52,500 nt of DNA from Cristatella mucedo (lineage: Eukaryota; Bryozoa; Phylactolaemata; Cristatellidae), in contig WPIO01000167.1 of assembly GCA_009760855.2 (NCBI GenBank), forward strand, positions 1-52,500, in the 5' to 3' direction. Positions 1 to 13,194 of this stretch are shown in pieces. Position 1 is the first letter of the stretch. Each line of letters opens with the position of its first letter. Under the pieces are notes generated by a model. That model had not been told where the DNA came from. It made no database searches and saw only the letters and a list, made by a program, of their open reading frames with translations. The translations under genes and the position numbers were made by a program.

Positions 1-2611
1 CTGGACGGCTAGGGCCGAAACCTGCATCAGGCCGTGGCTTTCTGCAGAGAATCTGACAAAGTTGTTCCAGCCTGCTAAGCCGTACATTCAATCGGCAGCG
101 ACCTGCTCAGTTCAAGAAGCAGGCGTCCGCTGGTGGTTATGAGGGTTGGCGAGAGCAAAGGAACTGAAGTGTGAGCTATTAGTCAAGTTACCAAGTAACC
201 AGTAACCTGCAAGCTCATTACTGTAAGCTAAGATTATTAAATATGGCCCACTTCAAACATCTAAAACTACAATGCTTTTTTTGATGCACAGTGTAGCCCG
301 AGTTTCGCAAGGAGTCATGATTGCTCCAACCAAACTGAGCTAGTCTCTCTTGCTTTCCTAGATCAGGACATAAAATGGTATTATAAAAGCCTGCCTGGAA
401 AGTTGCCTAGACTATGTGAGATCTGCAACGATTTAGTTGTTTTAAAGAAAGAGTATAGTAGGCGACAGAGAGCTCCTTCCAACTAGTAAACGACAGCCAG
501 GAGAACATTCAACCTGTCACTCAACTGTTACTTTTAGCCAGCCAATCATCCTGATCTTTTGCACGTGTGGATTAGCGATACAAAGATAAATAACTTGGCT
601 GTTAAAAATGAGCACATGTGAACTATCAAATCGTGTGTCTAAACAGAACCGCTGTTCTCTGATAATAAAATGAATGACAACAATTGAGCAGTAGTAATAC
701 TGACTCAAATTGAAATCAATCCGCTTTAAGTTGTCATTCAGGTGTGAAATGTTAAACATCAAGTTAATATGTACCTCATTAACCGCATAATGTGCCACAC
801 ACTGTTAAAACCGGTCACACAAATCATATTCTGTACATTCGAAGACAGTACAGAGGACAAGAGTATTCGAGGCACAGAATAATACAATACTAATGAACTA
901 TAGGAAAGGTAATACAACATTGCTAACTGGAAGAAACCCTGCAGGCTGCCGGCATTTAGAGCCATAGTAGACGGTGTCTTGGAAATACCGTTGCAAAAGC
1001 TGTCTGGTTTCCACGGACTACTTTTCATGGACTACAGGTCACAACTACAACATAGAAATGCTTACTGTTCGGCTGCTTACTGCAAGAAAGAGTGTCCTTC
1101 GAACACCCTGTTGCAATTTGAAGAATCCTCCCTACACTTAAATTCGACTAACAGCAGTGGGATACAGTCACATGCTACAGCTCGGGCAGAAACAATATTT
1201 TCACAACTAAGGGTAAATTCACCAGATGCAAATCAAATGTACTTTAAGCCTGCTAGAACACAAGGTAAATTGGAAAATTAGATAAAGGGGAGAGCAAATG
1301 ACAGGAAAGGTATGTTACTGGAGCTTTGTACAAGCCGTCCAAGAGCTCTTGACAAGCAGAAGAACGAGACGTTCCTATATCGATTTTCATGTCGGAGGAT
1401 TACTTTGCAGCCTAAGTACAATGAATTCCCTCCATAAACTCCGGTTTCACACACTAGGCATACCGTGTACATAATCTAGAAACTTATACGGCAATGTAGT
1501 TTCTGGCTAAGAATGGGTGCTACTTAGCCTGTCGTGAAATATTGAGGATCAAATTCATCTGAAAAATGCCAGCACAGCTCAATCACGAGCACGAATCTGA
1601 AAGCCATAATGAGCATATTGCAAATTGTGAAACTGGTAAATCGAGCCTGAACCAAAACTTGATAAGTCACAGCGGAGGCAGACGAGGGTAAAACGATTGA
1701 ATCACTGGAGGTTTGGTTAGCAGGCTTAATTGGCTTCCACCGGGCCGACTATGAGCGAGTTACCAAGACAGAACACTTTGACTGCCAGTTGAGGTCGTTA
1801 CTCCACGACACAACGGGGCCACAGAGACTTTTAGCTCAGATATGCACTATGCCGCATGCAGTTCGACTTAGCAGGAACAGGGCAAATAGTCATTTAGTCC
1901 TAGTCTTCCGAACAGATTCTGAAAACAGAGGATTCGAGGTAGAGAAAAATTAGAATGCCAGTCACATAGAATGAGCCGGTTAGTGCAGCCTGGTACCTAT
2001 ATTAGCTCTACATTTGTCTCAAACTAGGCTGCCGAAGCTAGTTCTCAACCGCCATTGATGAATTGAGGTCAAAATAGAGCGATGTAGGCTCGGACTATTC
2101 ATAACAAAGTTCGGCTGAGCACACATCACTATTTTTCTCATCCCCTGCCATGGTAACAAAAGACAAAAACCAGTGCACAAGTCCGGATCTTGCAACTGAA
2201 TAAAGCTAGAACAAGTGTTATAAATAACTTATAATTAATAGTAGAAAGGGTAGCTTGTTCTATGTGCACATTTGAGCATATTCAACCTGTAAAAACATTC
2301 TCACAACAATAGTTGCTTCTTCCGGTTCATTGCAGAGACAGTGTTTCGCTTACCATTTGCATTCGCCTGCCCTATAGCGAACATGCAGCCACTCATGTTT
2401 TCAGGAGGGATAGCTTAGGATTAAGTCACTCACGAAAGCAGCACCAATTTTCAATCAATGAAGTTAAAACTGCTAATTATTCTCATTTACATATCTGACA
2501 TATCAGTGGTGGCTTCACTACTTCGCTCTGTGAAGGAGACGTCGAATGCTGTAGATCCTTTCTAAACAGCAGTTAGTTAACTTATACGCCGCTGCTTTGT
2601 TGCATTGGTGG
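1..2611. other. No recognised feature
   Basis: A/T-rich non-coding DNA. Open frames are under 101 codons and show no domain. Not homologous to the duplicated units as far as I can see. Confidence 0.6.
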
Positions 2612-3110
2612 TAACGATAATAATACATTTGCATAGCGCCCTTAGAAGCGAAATCTCTCTTTAGGAACTTTAAAGATGCTGCACGTTAAGCACTCCGAAA
2701 CGAAATTTCTCGTGTAAACATCCACAACTAGCAGTCGTAGTGTAAGCAAGTCATACTAAAAACGGTGAATCACAAATACCCACCAATTGCTGCAGTACAA
2801 TGGAGCATTCTAAGCTCCTCTTTAAATGTCGTCGTGTCAGGGAAAGTTGTGACGTGCCACGGTTGAGAGTTCTTAGGCTTTGGGAGCATATGAACTAAAA
2901 GCACCGTCTTCAACGGTTTGGAGGTTCGCACGAGGTTTGACTAAAGGATTTGACTCAAAGCAGTTGGTTATACTACTATTCGCCTGATGTGGGAGTAGTT
3001 CTAATGGGTAGGATAAAGCCAGAGAATGGAGGAACCTACAATGAAGTGGTAGATATCGGTGAGACGGGCTGCACAACAGCAGCCATTCACTCCCCTTAAT
3101 GCTGAGCTGC
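2612..3110 (-). mobile_element. LINE-A 3' fragment, highly decayed
   Basis: The tail (GATAATAATAC) is followed by GCGCCCTTAG..., then CTTTGGGAGCATATGAACTAAA and GGTTTGGAGGTTCGCACGAGG, which align with the C-terminal ORF and 3' UTR of the other LINE-A copies. Outside the duplicated units. Confidence 0.7.
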
Positions 3111-3581
3111 ATGTCCCGGAAAAAGTATCTATAGTCTAGGTTTTTCTGGCGCTTGCAAGCTTCAAATATCTAAATCTTTGACGGAATAGCATCCGCCCAG
3201 AATTCAAAGCTTCGCCAATGCAGTTGCAGGTCACAAGTCATCAATTGGATTATGGGCGAATACGTAACCAATAAACCAGATTGGCTGCCTGAGAATAATT
3301 TATTCTAAAGCCGGTTGTGCAGCTTTGCTTCGACTCATGCCCCTCTAGAGAACCGAGCCGCTGAAAGATTCAATTCCCCACGTAAACGAACGGCTAGGCG
3401 CGCGGTTAAGCTCGTATCCTTTCATATCTTTTACGTGCTTTCTACCCAATGTTTGCATGTCTAGTTTAGGATTTAAATTTGGCTAGTGAATAACGTGCAG
3501 CGGAACATGTTTTAGTGTTTTTGGTAGTTTAAAGAGTTTTGGGACTTTTTCTGTCTATTTTTCTCAATCTCAATCCTCTCT

Positions 3582-3960
3582 CTATCTATCTATCTACCAA
3601 TCTATCTATCTATCTATCTACCTATCTATCTATCTGTCTCTCTCTCTCTCTGTCTCTCTGTCTCTCTGTCTCTCTGTCTCTCTGTCTCTCTGTCTCTCTG
3701 TCTCTCTGTCTCTCTGTCTCTCTGTCTCTCTGTCTCTCTGTCTCTCTGTCTCTCTGTCTCTCTGTCTCTCTGTCTCTCTGTCTCTCTGTCTCTCTGTCTC
3801 TCTGTCTCTCTTTCTCCCTTTCTCTCTTTCTCTCTTTCTCTCTGTCTTTCTTATTTCGTTCCTCTCTTTCTTTATTCCCCTCTTTCTCGCTGTCTCTCTT
3901 TCTCTTTCTCTCATTCTCTCTGTCTCTCTTTCTATCACTCTCTCGCTTTGTTCTCTTGCT
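3582..3960. repeat. (TATC)n and (TCTCTGTC)n microsatellite
   Basis: TATC repeats at 3582-3640 lead into a near-perfect 8-bp TCTCTGTC array to about 3807, then a degenerate TC-rich tail. Open frames here are repeat artefacts. Confidence 0.95.
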
Positions 3961-4639
3961 CTCTGTCGTATGCACAGTCTTTATTAGCAACTCCTGTCTT
4001 AACCCATATATCTTGGGCTTAGAACTTTCTTTCTCCATCGGGCTGAGCCTACGACCCACGTTACTTGAGGTGCCTCTAACTTGTTTAGCGTCAATGGTTC
4101 CAGTAGTAAACAAAACGGCTGTGGCAGCAACTTCAGATACATCGATGATTTTATAAGTGGCCACTGTGAAGACGCCTTGCCTGCAAAGCTATTTATGACC
4201 TGGAGGGTCTACTTCGAATTCGGTTTTCGCATAGGCAAGGGCAGGCGTTCGGGTTTCCACAGGGACGGCAGTGACTGAAGCTCTCACTACGGCAGAACTA
4301 ACATGAGGTTGCAAGAATACGACTGCACCAACGATGCGGCTGAAACTGATATGTATGTATCGTCCCTTCAATTGGCCGCTGGTGGAGCCGCTGTGGCTGA
4401 GCTGATCATCGACCTTGCCAAGCGGAATGCTTAGGTCACTGCTGAAGCTCTAGTTTTGAGGGTGAGCATGGTGTGCCAGCGGCTGGGATGCCCTACCCGC
4501 TACTAGTCACCAAGTATTCCGGATACGGTGAAATTCGACAGACTCGATATAGCCGTGTAAAAGCGTGTTGTTATGCGATTTAATAGAAATTCGTCTATAG
4601 CTTAAAAAAGCTACCACAATTTGTTACCTGTTGATCATG
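3961..4639. other. No recognised feature
   Basis: Unique sequence between the microsatellite and a LINE-B fragment. A short GC-richer part (4190-4460) is open in places on both strands but has no recognised motif. Confidence 0.5.
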
Positions 4640-5165
4640 AGCACTTAACATAGTCCAATATTAGTCTGGGTGGCTTCGGTATATAAACAGTAGCCAGCCG
4701 ACAGCATCTCACGCACAAGAAAAGAGAAAGTCGCAGACATAGCTAAGGCAAGAGGGCAGTCAATGAAGTGATTAGCAAGCAACAGCTCAGGACGGCCAAA
4801 AAAGTTGGCCTCAGGCAGCAACAGGCAAGACTGTGTCGTCAAGTAAGAACCTAGCTCCACATACTAGTATCTTGAGTGCAACAGAATCTTCCGCCAATAT
4901 TCTGCAACCAAAAAATAGAACACAATTTCTCGTAAATGGATCACCTGGGGGGCTACTAGGAGTCTGAAACCTGAGCTCCGAATCGGGTTGGTAAGAAAGA
5001 GTCATGCCTGGCCTTATCGGTCAATGTAAGAGCTTTACTCTGTAGCCATCGATCAAACGTAAGCCATTGAAGCTCTTTTAGCAGAGAACACACCCTGCTG
5101 AAATGTAGTGACGTGCTGACAAGCCTTGCAATTTTATTACTAGGAGCTGCATCGACCCAATTTAC
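4640..5165 (-). mobile_element. LINE-B 3' fragment, decayed
   Basis: GCCTTATCGGTCAATGTAAG, AGCTTTACTCTGTAGCC and AGCTCTTTTAGC align with GCCTTGTGGGTCAGCGTAAG, AACTTTGCTCTGTATCC and AGCTCTTTCAGC of LINE-B at 28105-28180; 4690-4800 aligns with its 3' UTR. Confidence 0.65.
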
Positions 5166-5319
5166 TTTTTTGGTAGCTCTTTCAAAATAAAGCTGAAATA
5201 ATATAATCTAAACAGATCCTAGGAGATAGGTTCTGATCGGTCGTAACTTCTCTGTTGTTTGCCTATTTACATCTCAATCGATAAATTCAATGGCTACATG
5301 TGCATCTCTTTATGCGAAT

Positions 5320-8300
5320 GATAATAATATTATTATAATAATAATGTACTTGGTAAAGCTCCCTCAGAGAACTCAATCTCTCTCCAGGCGCTTTAGATTT
5401 GCTGCAAAGGGAGATTCAATTAAATAGTAAGTAATATCACGCTTGATTACCAAACGAAATGAATAACAAGGTTAGGGTGACGTGCACAAGGTCATCATGC
5501 AAATGTGGTTACTGGCAGCATGCACAGTGTCAGCAAGCATAAGAACATCAAAGTCCAATTAGAGAAACCCACCAAATGCGGTCCTAAATAAGAGAGTTTT
5601 TACTTCTTTTCAAATGTGGTCAGGTCAGGGGATTTTCTGACGCAGGTAGGGTTGTAGTTCAAGGTTTTCGAAGCATAAATATTAAATGCACGGTCTCCAA
5701 AGGATTTGAGGTTTGTACCAGGTATTTGCAGACATTTGAATTCTCAAAAGCATGTGGTAAGATGCTTGGCCTGATGGGGGTATTATATCTGAGAGATAGG
5801 CTAGAGTCAAACAATTTAGAGATCTAAAAGTGAGCAACAACATCTTGAAGTCAATCCGTCGCTTGACTGGTAGCCAGTACAGGTCACGGAGGAGTGCTGT
5901 AATGAGGCAACTGTGACTCTCACGACAGACAAGCCTAGCTGCAGAGTTGTGCACCAGCTGTAATCGCCTTATCGTCCATGCTAGTAGGCCAGTTAGCCGT
6001 GTGTTGCAGAATTAGAGACGGGATGTCACGAATGCATGGGCTCACTTGGACGTGTATCCGTATCTAAACAAGCCCGAATTTTAGCAATTTTTATGAAGCT
6101 GAAAATAGGCAGATTTGACTGTGGAGCTGATATGGTCGCCTTACGAGAGGTCGCTTTGGAACAGGACACCTAGATTTCAAGCTGATTCAACGTGAGATAG
6201 GCTGGAAGAACCAATTTTGAGAGGCAGCCTTTCCAATTTGTGAATCACTTTGGGTTTTTTGATAACTAGTAAGTTATTTTTGTCATCTTATAGTCTTAGA
6301 AAATTTGCTCCCATCCATGAGCAGATATCATCCATACATGAAGCAAGTGAGTCGAGAGAATTTGAGGTGCTCGAAGGCTGGGAGGGATCAAAGCAAAGGT
6401 ACAACTCAGTGTCATCCCCATTGAAGTTAAAGGCTACATCGTGCTTGGCAATCACATCAGCAAGAGGGAGAGTATAAATCGTGAAAAGAAATTGACTTAG
6501 CACAGATCCCTGAGGTAACCCACATTTCAGAGGTACCGAAGATGATCTCTGTCCATTCACGTCAATACCCTAGAGTATCCCACTGAGTTAGGACCTGAGC
6601 CGTTGCAGAGTACTGCCAGTGACGTCCTGGAGAGATGAGAGGCACTCTAGAAGAACTTGGTCATCGATAGTATCAAAAGCCGCCGAAAGATGGAGCAAAA
6701 GAAGCAGAGACACTCTACCGTGTCTAAATTTCCAAGTAGGTCGTTGTATTCCCGAAGCAATGCTGACTCTGATGAGTGATTAGCTCTAAATCCAGACTGG
6801 AACTAACCAGCAAGTTTTGAAGTTTTGATTTATGTCAGCGTTTATGAAAAGACCCGTTCAAGTGTCTTTGATAGGAATGGTAGAATGGAGACTGAGCGGT
6901 AGTTGCTCAAGTTCTCTCAGCTGACGTCGCTTTTTTGAGAAGTGGTCTACCTACAGCTTTTTGAAAGGTGCTGGGACATGACCTGAGGCTAATGACATGT
7001 TATTGATGTTAGTTATGCATTGCAGCTGCAGATCAATGCATCTTAGGAGCCGGGCAGTGGGAATATTGTCCAGAGGACTTGTTGTCTTTTTCGATTGAGA
7101 TAGGAACTCCAGGATGAGTTCGCTAGCGACCTGCTTAAATGTATACATTGAGATGCAACCAAGAATTAGGAACAGCATTCTAGTTGGGATGTTGTCATCG
7201 CAGGGATAGATTCCCCGATGTTGTCTATCTTCTGCTTAAAGAATCAATAGAAGCGATCGGCTAGATCGTCACAAGGATCATCAGGTAAGGAGCTAATCTG
7301 GGAGCGATTGAGATAGTTTATCATTGACCTCAGCATTTTTGGATTGTGCACCTGTGATTCAACAATTTTTTATAGCAGCTAGACTTGGCCTTTGCTAGGA
7401 TTGATTGGTACGACCTACAGTCGTCTTTATATGCCTGCAAATGGACAGTCAGTCCTGATCTTGTGTATGCTTTTTCAAGCTTTTGCTTTGTAGTCCTGGC
7501 TAGTTTCATTTCCGTGGTAAACTATAGGCTGTCTAGGCGGGGGGCACAGGGCGCTTTGTCGGAGGTGCAAACTCGTCGAGCATGTCAGCTAGTGTCGTGT
7601 TGTAGCTATCTATTATTGAGGATAGATCGGAGGGAGGACTGATCAGCGGAGGTGAAGCAGAAATTCTCGCAGGGATAACATCGATTTCAACGGTCTCGAT
7701 GTTTCGCGATTCACAGGTTATTTTAGAGGAGGATGTGGGCACACACTGTAGATGGCATGAGATCTGCATGTGGTCTGATGAGCAGGATTTGGTAATAATA
7801 GGCAATGATAAAAACCAGTTGTATGAGAAAATCTGGTCGAGTGTGTGACCATTTGTGTGGTTAGGGCCATGCACATGAGCCACAAAATATAATGAGTCAG
7901 TCAAAGCACGAAATTTAGTGCTGATAGCGTCAGCTAAGGTATTAAAGTGAACGTTTAACTCACCATAAACGAGCAAGGATCGATTTCTTGTGCGCAGAAT
8001 TGAAATGAGATCCGAGAAATCTGAGATAAAGGAGAATTCGTGGCTTGTGGGCGATCGACTACAGCGACTATCGGTAGCTTGTTTTTGGATGAGACCAAGA
8101 CAATTAATTCAAAAGACTGCTTTGAGAGTACTGCAAATGGCTTGAAGTTGAATCGTGAATGCACGATAATAGCCACTCCACCTTCAGTTGTGATAGATCT
8201 AGGGGTGTGAAAGAACGAGAAACCAGATGGGGATGCCTCTTTAAGTGTCGGGCAGTTTATTGATTTTAGCCAAGTTCTAGTTAGGGCAAGCAGGTCGAAA

Positions 8301-8600
8301 CCATTTTCAGAAATTATGTCGCTAATAACCAGAGGTTTATTGCACACTGAATGAGGATTCCAAAGGCAGGCGCTAAGTCTGGCCGATGGAGTTGCAACAG
8401 GCCTTACGACCACTAAGGTAGAGAGATTTACAGTGACGCATGTGGGTGGAGCGTGCTGAGCGGTTCGAGGCAATCCTAGGACTACCTAACGAGCGGGTAC
8501 TTAACTCGAAGCTCCCGACCAACGAGCAGCGTCTGGTGTAGCGGTTCTGGACACTGCGGCGGCTACTGGGTGCTCTTCTTTTGTTAGTGCATAGTTCATG
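5320..8600 (-). mobile_element. LINE-A, long decayed CR1/L2-type non-LTR retrotransposon (unit 1)
   Basis: Reads on the minus strand from the 5' part near 8600 to an (ATT)n tail at about 5320-5345. An endonuclease part (8473 to about 7530) shows the order expected of an APE-type enzyme: NPHSVCNKP, DLLALTRTWLKS, GGVAIIVHSR, then TDSLYFVAHVHG and SSDH. The reverse transcriptase (about 7400-6240) shows GLPQGSVLSQFLFTIYTLPLADV and FNFNGDDTELYL; the catalytic Y/F-A-D-D is GDD preceded by Asn. A C-terminal part (HNSAARLVC, DLYWLPVKRRIDFK) runs to 5680. Frames are broken by many stops and shifts. Its endonuclease portion is shared with 34976-37430. Confidence 0.85.
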
Positions 8601-9560
8601 AATCTCAGCAACTACATTAATATCTAGGAATGCATTCGTTGTACGATGTCGAAGTGATAACAGCTGCTCACGATCAAACTAACATGCAGGTTATTAGCAG
8701 CCAGCATTTCTAACGAAGCCGCCCGTGTGGGAGACCCAGCAGCCCGATGCGATAAGCGTTTAGATATCCATAAGCACATAATTTCTTATGTGCTACGGTC
8801 AAATAACAATACGAATAACTTTAAACAGGTCTTAGCTTGATCGTGTCTGTATACGATGTTCGCAAGAACTTCGGTCCTCAGAAGAATTGTGCAACGAACA
8901 CGAAAGCACGTTGGAGCACTCTATGTCAGGAGGCAAGAATGAACTAATGCCAGGGTTGCCTACTTTGAATTGCTCACGATCTCACAATTCTTAATCGTAC
9001 TGTATCTCTGTTCCGGCCAGCGAACGATGTTTTGGATTAGGCTGAAAATATGTCGCGTTGTCACTTTCACTAAGACTGTCCTTTTTCTTTAATGAACACT
9101 GTCGTGAAGACTTGTTAGTCAGAATTTCTGGAAGGCATTCGTTCTGTAACAAGAAGTTGCTAGCCGCAATACTGGTTCGTTATTGACCAGCGTTTGGCCC
9201 GCATTGGCTGAGACTAGCTTTAGGTCACAGGGCCACGTTTGCCGCCTAGTTATGTTCAGAGAACGAAACCGCTTGCTTCATTCGTAACAGATTACCGGGC
9301 TCAGCTTCAAAGACACCTCATTCGCCAAGGTCGGAAAGTCTATAGTTCAGACGAAGCTGCGGCGCTTCCTTTGTGATTATATCATAATTTAGGCTGAACT
9401 CATTAGGGTTCTTTTCTTTTCGTGACAGTTTGGCCGATACGTGACGCGGTTCGCTGCATTTTAAGCGGTCGTAGCATTGGCAGCCGCCGCCAGGGTCGGC
9501 TCGTACTTTTACAAACGAAGCGTGAGTATTTGCCAAGCTGAGCGATAGCCGAGCGAAATG
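8600..9560. other. Unit 1-specific unique DNA
   Basis: Between the 5' side of LINE-A and the resumption of homology near 9680/37450. It may include a little LINE 5' UTR at its left edge. Either deleted from unit 2 or added in unit 1. Confidence 0.4.
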
Positions 9561-9840
9561 CTTTCGCTGCTCAAGCGGCATTTCGGCGAGCGATCGAGTG
9601 CCGAAGCGTCATCCTCAAAGCTGCGCTTAGATTCCATCGTAAGAATAGGTAGACACCCATCGATCCAGGTTCGGAGTCCACTTCAGCTAATGGACAAGTG
9701 CTAGGGTCAGATTCAACTGGCTGAATCCAGCTGAACGAGCGGCCGTTATTCAGATCTATGTCGAGTGAATACGGACATTTATACCAGACAACTACAAATT
9801 CAGCTTCAAAATGAGCTGCCCTGCGACGCTCTGCCACTGG
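9560..9840 (-). other. Minus-strand frame preserved in both units, possible old exon
   Basis: Unit 1 reads EFVVVWYKCPYSL and NGRSFSWIQPVESDPS; unit 2 (about 37590-37450) reads EFVDVRYKRPYSL and YGSSFSWITPGESDPS with no indel. Unit 2 then has a GTAAGT that could be a donor; unit 1 has GAAGT there. No family recognised. Confidence 0.3.
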
Positions 9841-10261
9841 AATCGTGAGCCGTAGTGATGGTGGCAGTGAGACGACCTGGGCACGACTTCAGCCTCTGCC
9901 GAATGGCATCCCTGCCACGGCAGTGCTAATGGCAGTAATATGGTATGGGCAAGACTAGCCGATCATAAGTGCAGCCCGCTCGGATGGGAGCTTACTCTTA
10001 CTCTCAGCTCGGAACAGTGCAGCTGTAAGAGCAGTCAGAATGTGCATATGCAGTTCTCCGCAGGGCTAAAGTCTGGAGGTTTTTCTCTGATACCTCGATG
10101 GATTAATAAGCGGAAGTTGTTGTCGTTGGATATAATTGCTCTTTAGTAATGCTGAATTTTGCTGCTTAGCAACTTTGTAAGCATGATCTTTAATTTTCGA
10201 GGAAAAAGAGTTTGCCAACGCTTTGCCTTTATAACTTTAGAAACCAGGTCAGGATGACTAA

Positions 10262-11147
10262 CTTATGATAATATAATAATGATAATGCAGTTCATAAAGT
10301 GCCCTCAGAGAACTTAATCTCTCTCTAGACGCTTTGCATTTGCTGGTAAGGGAAATTCTATTGAATAGTGAGCAAAATCAAGCTTCACAAACAAACAGCA
10401 TGAATAACATGGTTAGGGGTGACTCTAGACGCATTGCATTTGCTAACAAGGGAAATGCTATTGAATAGTGAGCAAAATCAAGCTTGATAAACAAACAACA
10501 TGCACAGGGTCAGCATGCAAATGTGGTTAATGGCAGCATGCACATTGTCAGCATGCATAAGCACATAAAAGTAAAATAAGAGGGACCCAGTAAATGTTCT
10601 CCCAAATAGGTGTGTTTAAAAAAAAATAATGTCGTGAGGTCAGGGGGTGTTGTGACGCTGGTCGGGAGGGAGTTCCGGGCTTTGGGAGCATACGAACTAA
10701 ATGCACAGTCTCCAAAGGATTTGAGGTTTGTACTGGGTATTTGTAGACTGGTGGATTCCGAAAAGCCGGTGGTACGATGCTTGACCAGATGGAAAATTAT
10801 ATCTGAGAGATAGGCTGGAGCCAAAGAATGAAGTCACCTAAAAGTAAGCGACAAAATCTTTAAGTCAATCCGTTGTTTGACTGATAGCCACTGCAGGTCA
10901 GCGATATATGGAGTAATGTGGCCACTGCGACGCTCACGACCGACAAGCCTAGCTGCAGAGTTTTGCACCAGCGGCAATCACCCTATCGCACATGGTGGTA
11001 GGCCACCGAGCAGCGAGTTGCAGAAGTCGAGACGGGATTTCACGAATGCATGGACGAACTTAGATGTGGTATCTTCATCTAAAACAGCCCAAATTTGAGC
11101 AATTTTATGAAGCTGAAAATAGGCAGATTTGATTATTTTATTCAGTC
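10262..11147 (-). mobile_element. LINE-A 3' fragment, 5'-truncated (unit 1 only)
   Basis: Minus-strand 3' end with an ATT-rich tail at 10262-10290, a C-terminal RT-ORF remnant (SFGDCAFSSYAPKARNSLP, 10824-10510) and 5' truncation near 11147. Unit 2 lacks it: the flanks CTAACTT and GATTTATT are joined at about 38020. It carries an internal 100-bp tandem duplication (10323-10501). Confidence 0.85.
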
Positions 11148-12589
11148 AATTTGATTTATTGAGTTGGATCGTGTAACCAGACCTAACGTTTTCTCATCTC
11201 ATGGTGCTTTAGCAAGCCAATTAAGCAGCCTCATTTAAATATAGAGAAAGTGGAGTCCCAATAGCGATCACCACCACTTTCTGTAGACGATACTGAATCA
11301 CTGCTGCCAAAACCAGCAACCCGGGTCGTGACGTACGAGCCCTTTACCCCTCGGCCAAAGTCTAGTGGAGACGTAATTTTTACTAAAGTGCTGATTTCTG
11401 AATAGCACAAATTATTTGGATTCGTTTTATGCTCGGTGACCAACGCATTTGCTCTCACCCTTCCGAATTTTGAAACTTAGTGCTACAGCTCCTAGAGAGC
11501 GAATGCATAATTGTTGCTGCTGCAGATTTACACATTTAGAAGGACCAATCTCAAGACTCTACAATGTTAAGACTCTACATATGAGCTACGCAAGTTCTCA
11601 GCGATCTTTCGTTCTCACTTTCTTTTAATTGCTGAGCTCGAGGATGGAGGATAACTATTCAAGGTCGAAAGTCTCGAGTGCTTCAAGAGCATCTTAGAGA
11701 ACCCTGGACAGCAACGGTCACTCGATCCTCGGTTCTTGGTTGCTTTGTGGAAGCCGTGAATGATGAAGATGCACTCACTCGCTTGCATGTGGTCAATGAG
11801 TGGTTAAAATGGGTCATTTGCTCTTCAACCACGCTTTAATTTAACCAAGAAAATTTACAGTAAGCCTAAAAACGAAGCGAAGGAAATGACACTGCAAAAC
11901 GGTTAAATACGAAAAAGAAATCTCGAAATACTAAATTTCAAGAGAGGACATGCAAGCAAGGAAACATCAAAAAAAGGACGATCGGTTGTCAGCGACCAGC
12001 TGAGCAGACAGGAAGGCCGATCTCCTCGACTGTAAGGGAAGTTTTTGAACATCCCAGATATCCATACTGTCCTACAGGATGCCGCATGTGCCACTTGCCA
12101 CTGAAACATGCGAATATGTAAAATCATTTAGCTGCTAGGTCTGGATTGAGCTGATGAACGTAATTTAAAAACGCCCTAGTGCGGGTTGAATGGCATTAGG
12201 CTATTATTAGTGCTAGCTTAATAGACATAGTCGGACCAGATGTTTTAGATTAAGGCTGCGATTTAAGAATTTAACCGGCGTCGGTGGTCTTTGTCATTCA
12301 AACGCCACTAATTGCGTAAGATGTTAAAACATCTTTCAGGCTATTCTTACTAAAGATCTGTTCATCCTGCTCAGTTTAATTCTAGGTTGAACGATGTATA
12401 CCGTCTCGTTCTCTTAGATATCTCGTAATAGTCCAGCAGGTAATATTGTCATTCTTAATAAATACATCGGTCTCGCTTTCTCAGATAACTTAATTTTCTA
12501 TCTCTAGTTTTTTTACAGACGCTGCATCAAAAACATTACCAAATGTTTGGTAGTAACAACTGCAAGCAGCAGAAGCAATTTAAGTACGT
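11148..12589. other. Shared non-coding DNA (counterpart 38020-39465)
   Basis: Collinear between units, A/T-rich, many stops in all frames. Nothing functional recognised. Confidence 0.5.
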
Positions 12590-12905
12590 TAGGTACGTAT
12601 CTGCGTCTGTAACAAAGCCATAAAGACTGATTGGGTGTTACCCAGGAGAGTTTGTACAGCTCATGCACAGCCTAAGTGAATTTCGATAGGCATTCAGTAG
12701 CGAACAGACTTTATCTCTCGCAATAAAGAGAAAGTCGGAAGCTCAGCAAAGTCAGGAGAGCAGTTGAGGTATTGAGTATCATCGATGCAGCGGCTAGGGA
12801 CCACCAAAAAGGATGTGATGTAGTCGGCAGCAGGACACTAGTTGTTCATGCGTAAGAATTTCGGCAGCGATGGCCACTGTATAGGACCTGTGTGGGATTG
12901 CGGCT
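12590..12905 (-). mobile_element. LINE-B 3' fragment (unit 1)
   Basis: CTGCGTCTGTAAC..., GGTGTTACCCAGGAGAG, CAGCCTAAGTG and AGAGCAGTTGAGGTA align with the 3' UTR of LINE-B at 27665-27845. The same fragment is at 39465-39790, so it predates the duplication. Confidence 0.75.
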
Positions 12906-13194
12906 TCTTCTGTAGTTATTGAAGCACCTGAGACTAATGCACATGCCTCTCCAGTGGCAAGTAGTTAAGACGTTGAAGCAGTGCAGTGTCGCACCGCTAA
13001 TGCAATTTTTATTTCGTGTCATCCACTGCGATTGATAGGGTTCCCATAAGTTCCGGTTGAGAGGAATAACGAAGAGTCTCGTTTTTGGGGCACTTTTGCC
13101 CATTGTTTCTCCGTGAGACTTTTGCTAGAACAGCTTCCGCCGGAGCTTACTTCACACGGCAACTGGCAACAGAGAATAGTTTAATCGAGCGAAA

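Noticed and set aside
3539-4164. Long Ser/Leu-rich and Arg/Glu-rich open frames on both strands
   Set aside because: They are translations of the TCTCTGTC and TATC microsatellite; no stop can occur in a pure array.
1-5926. End of a previous duplication unit (earlier lectin exons)
   Set aside because: I looked for FTP and PAN motifs and for similarity to 30,000-34,975 and found none.
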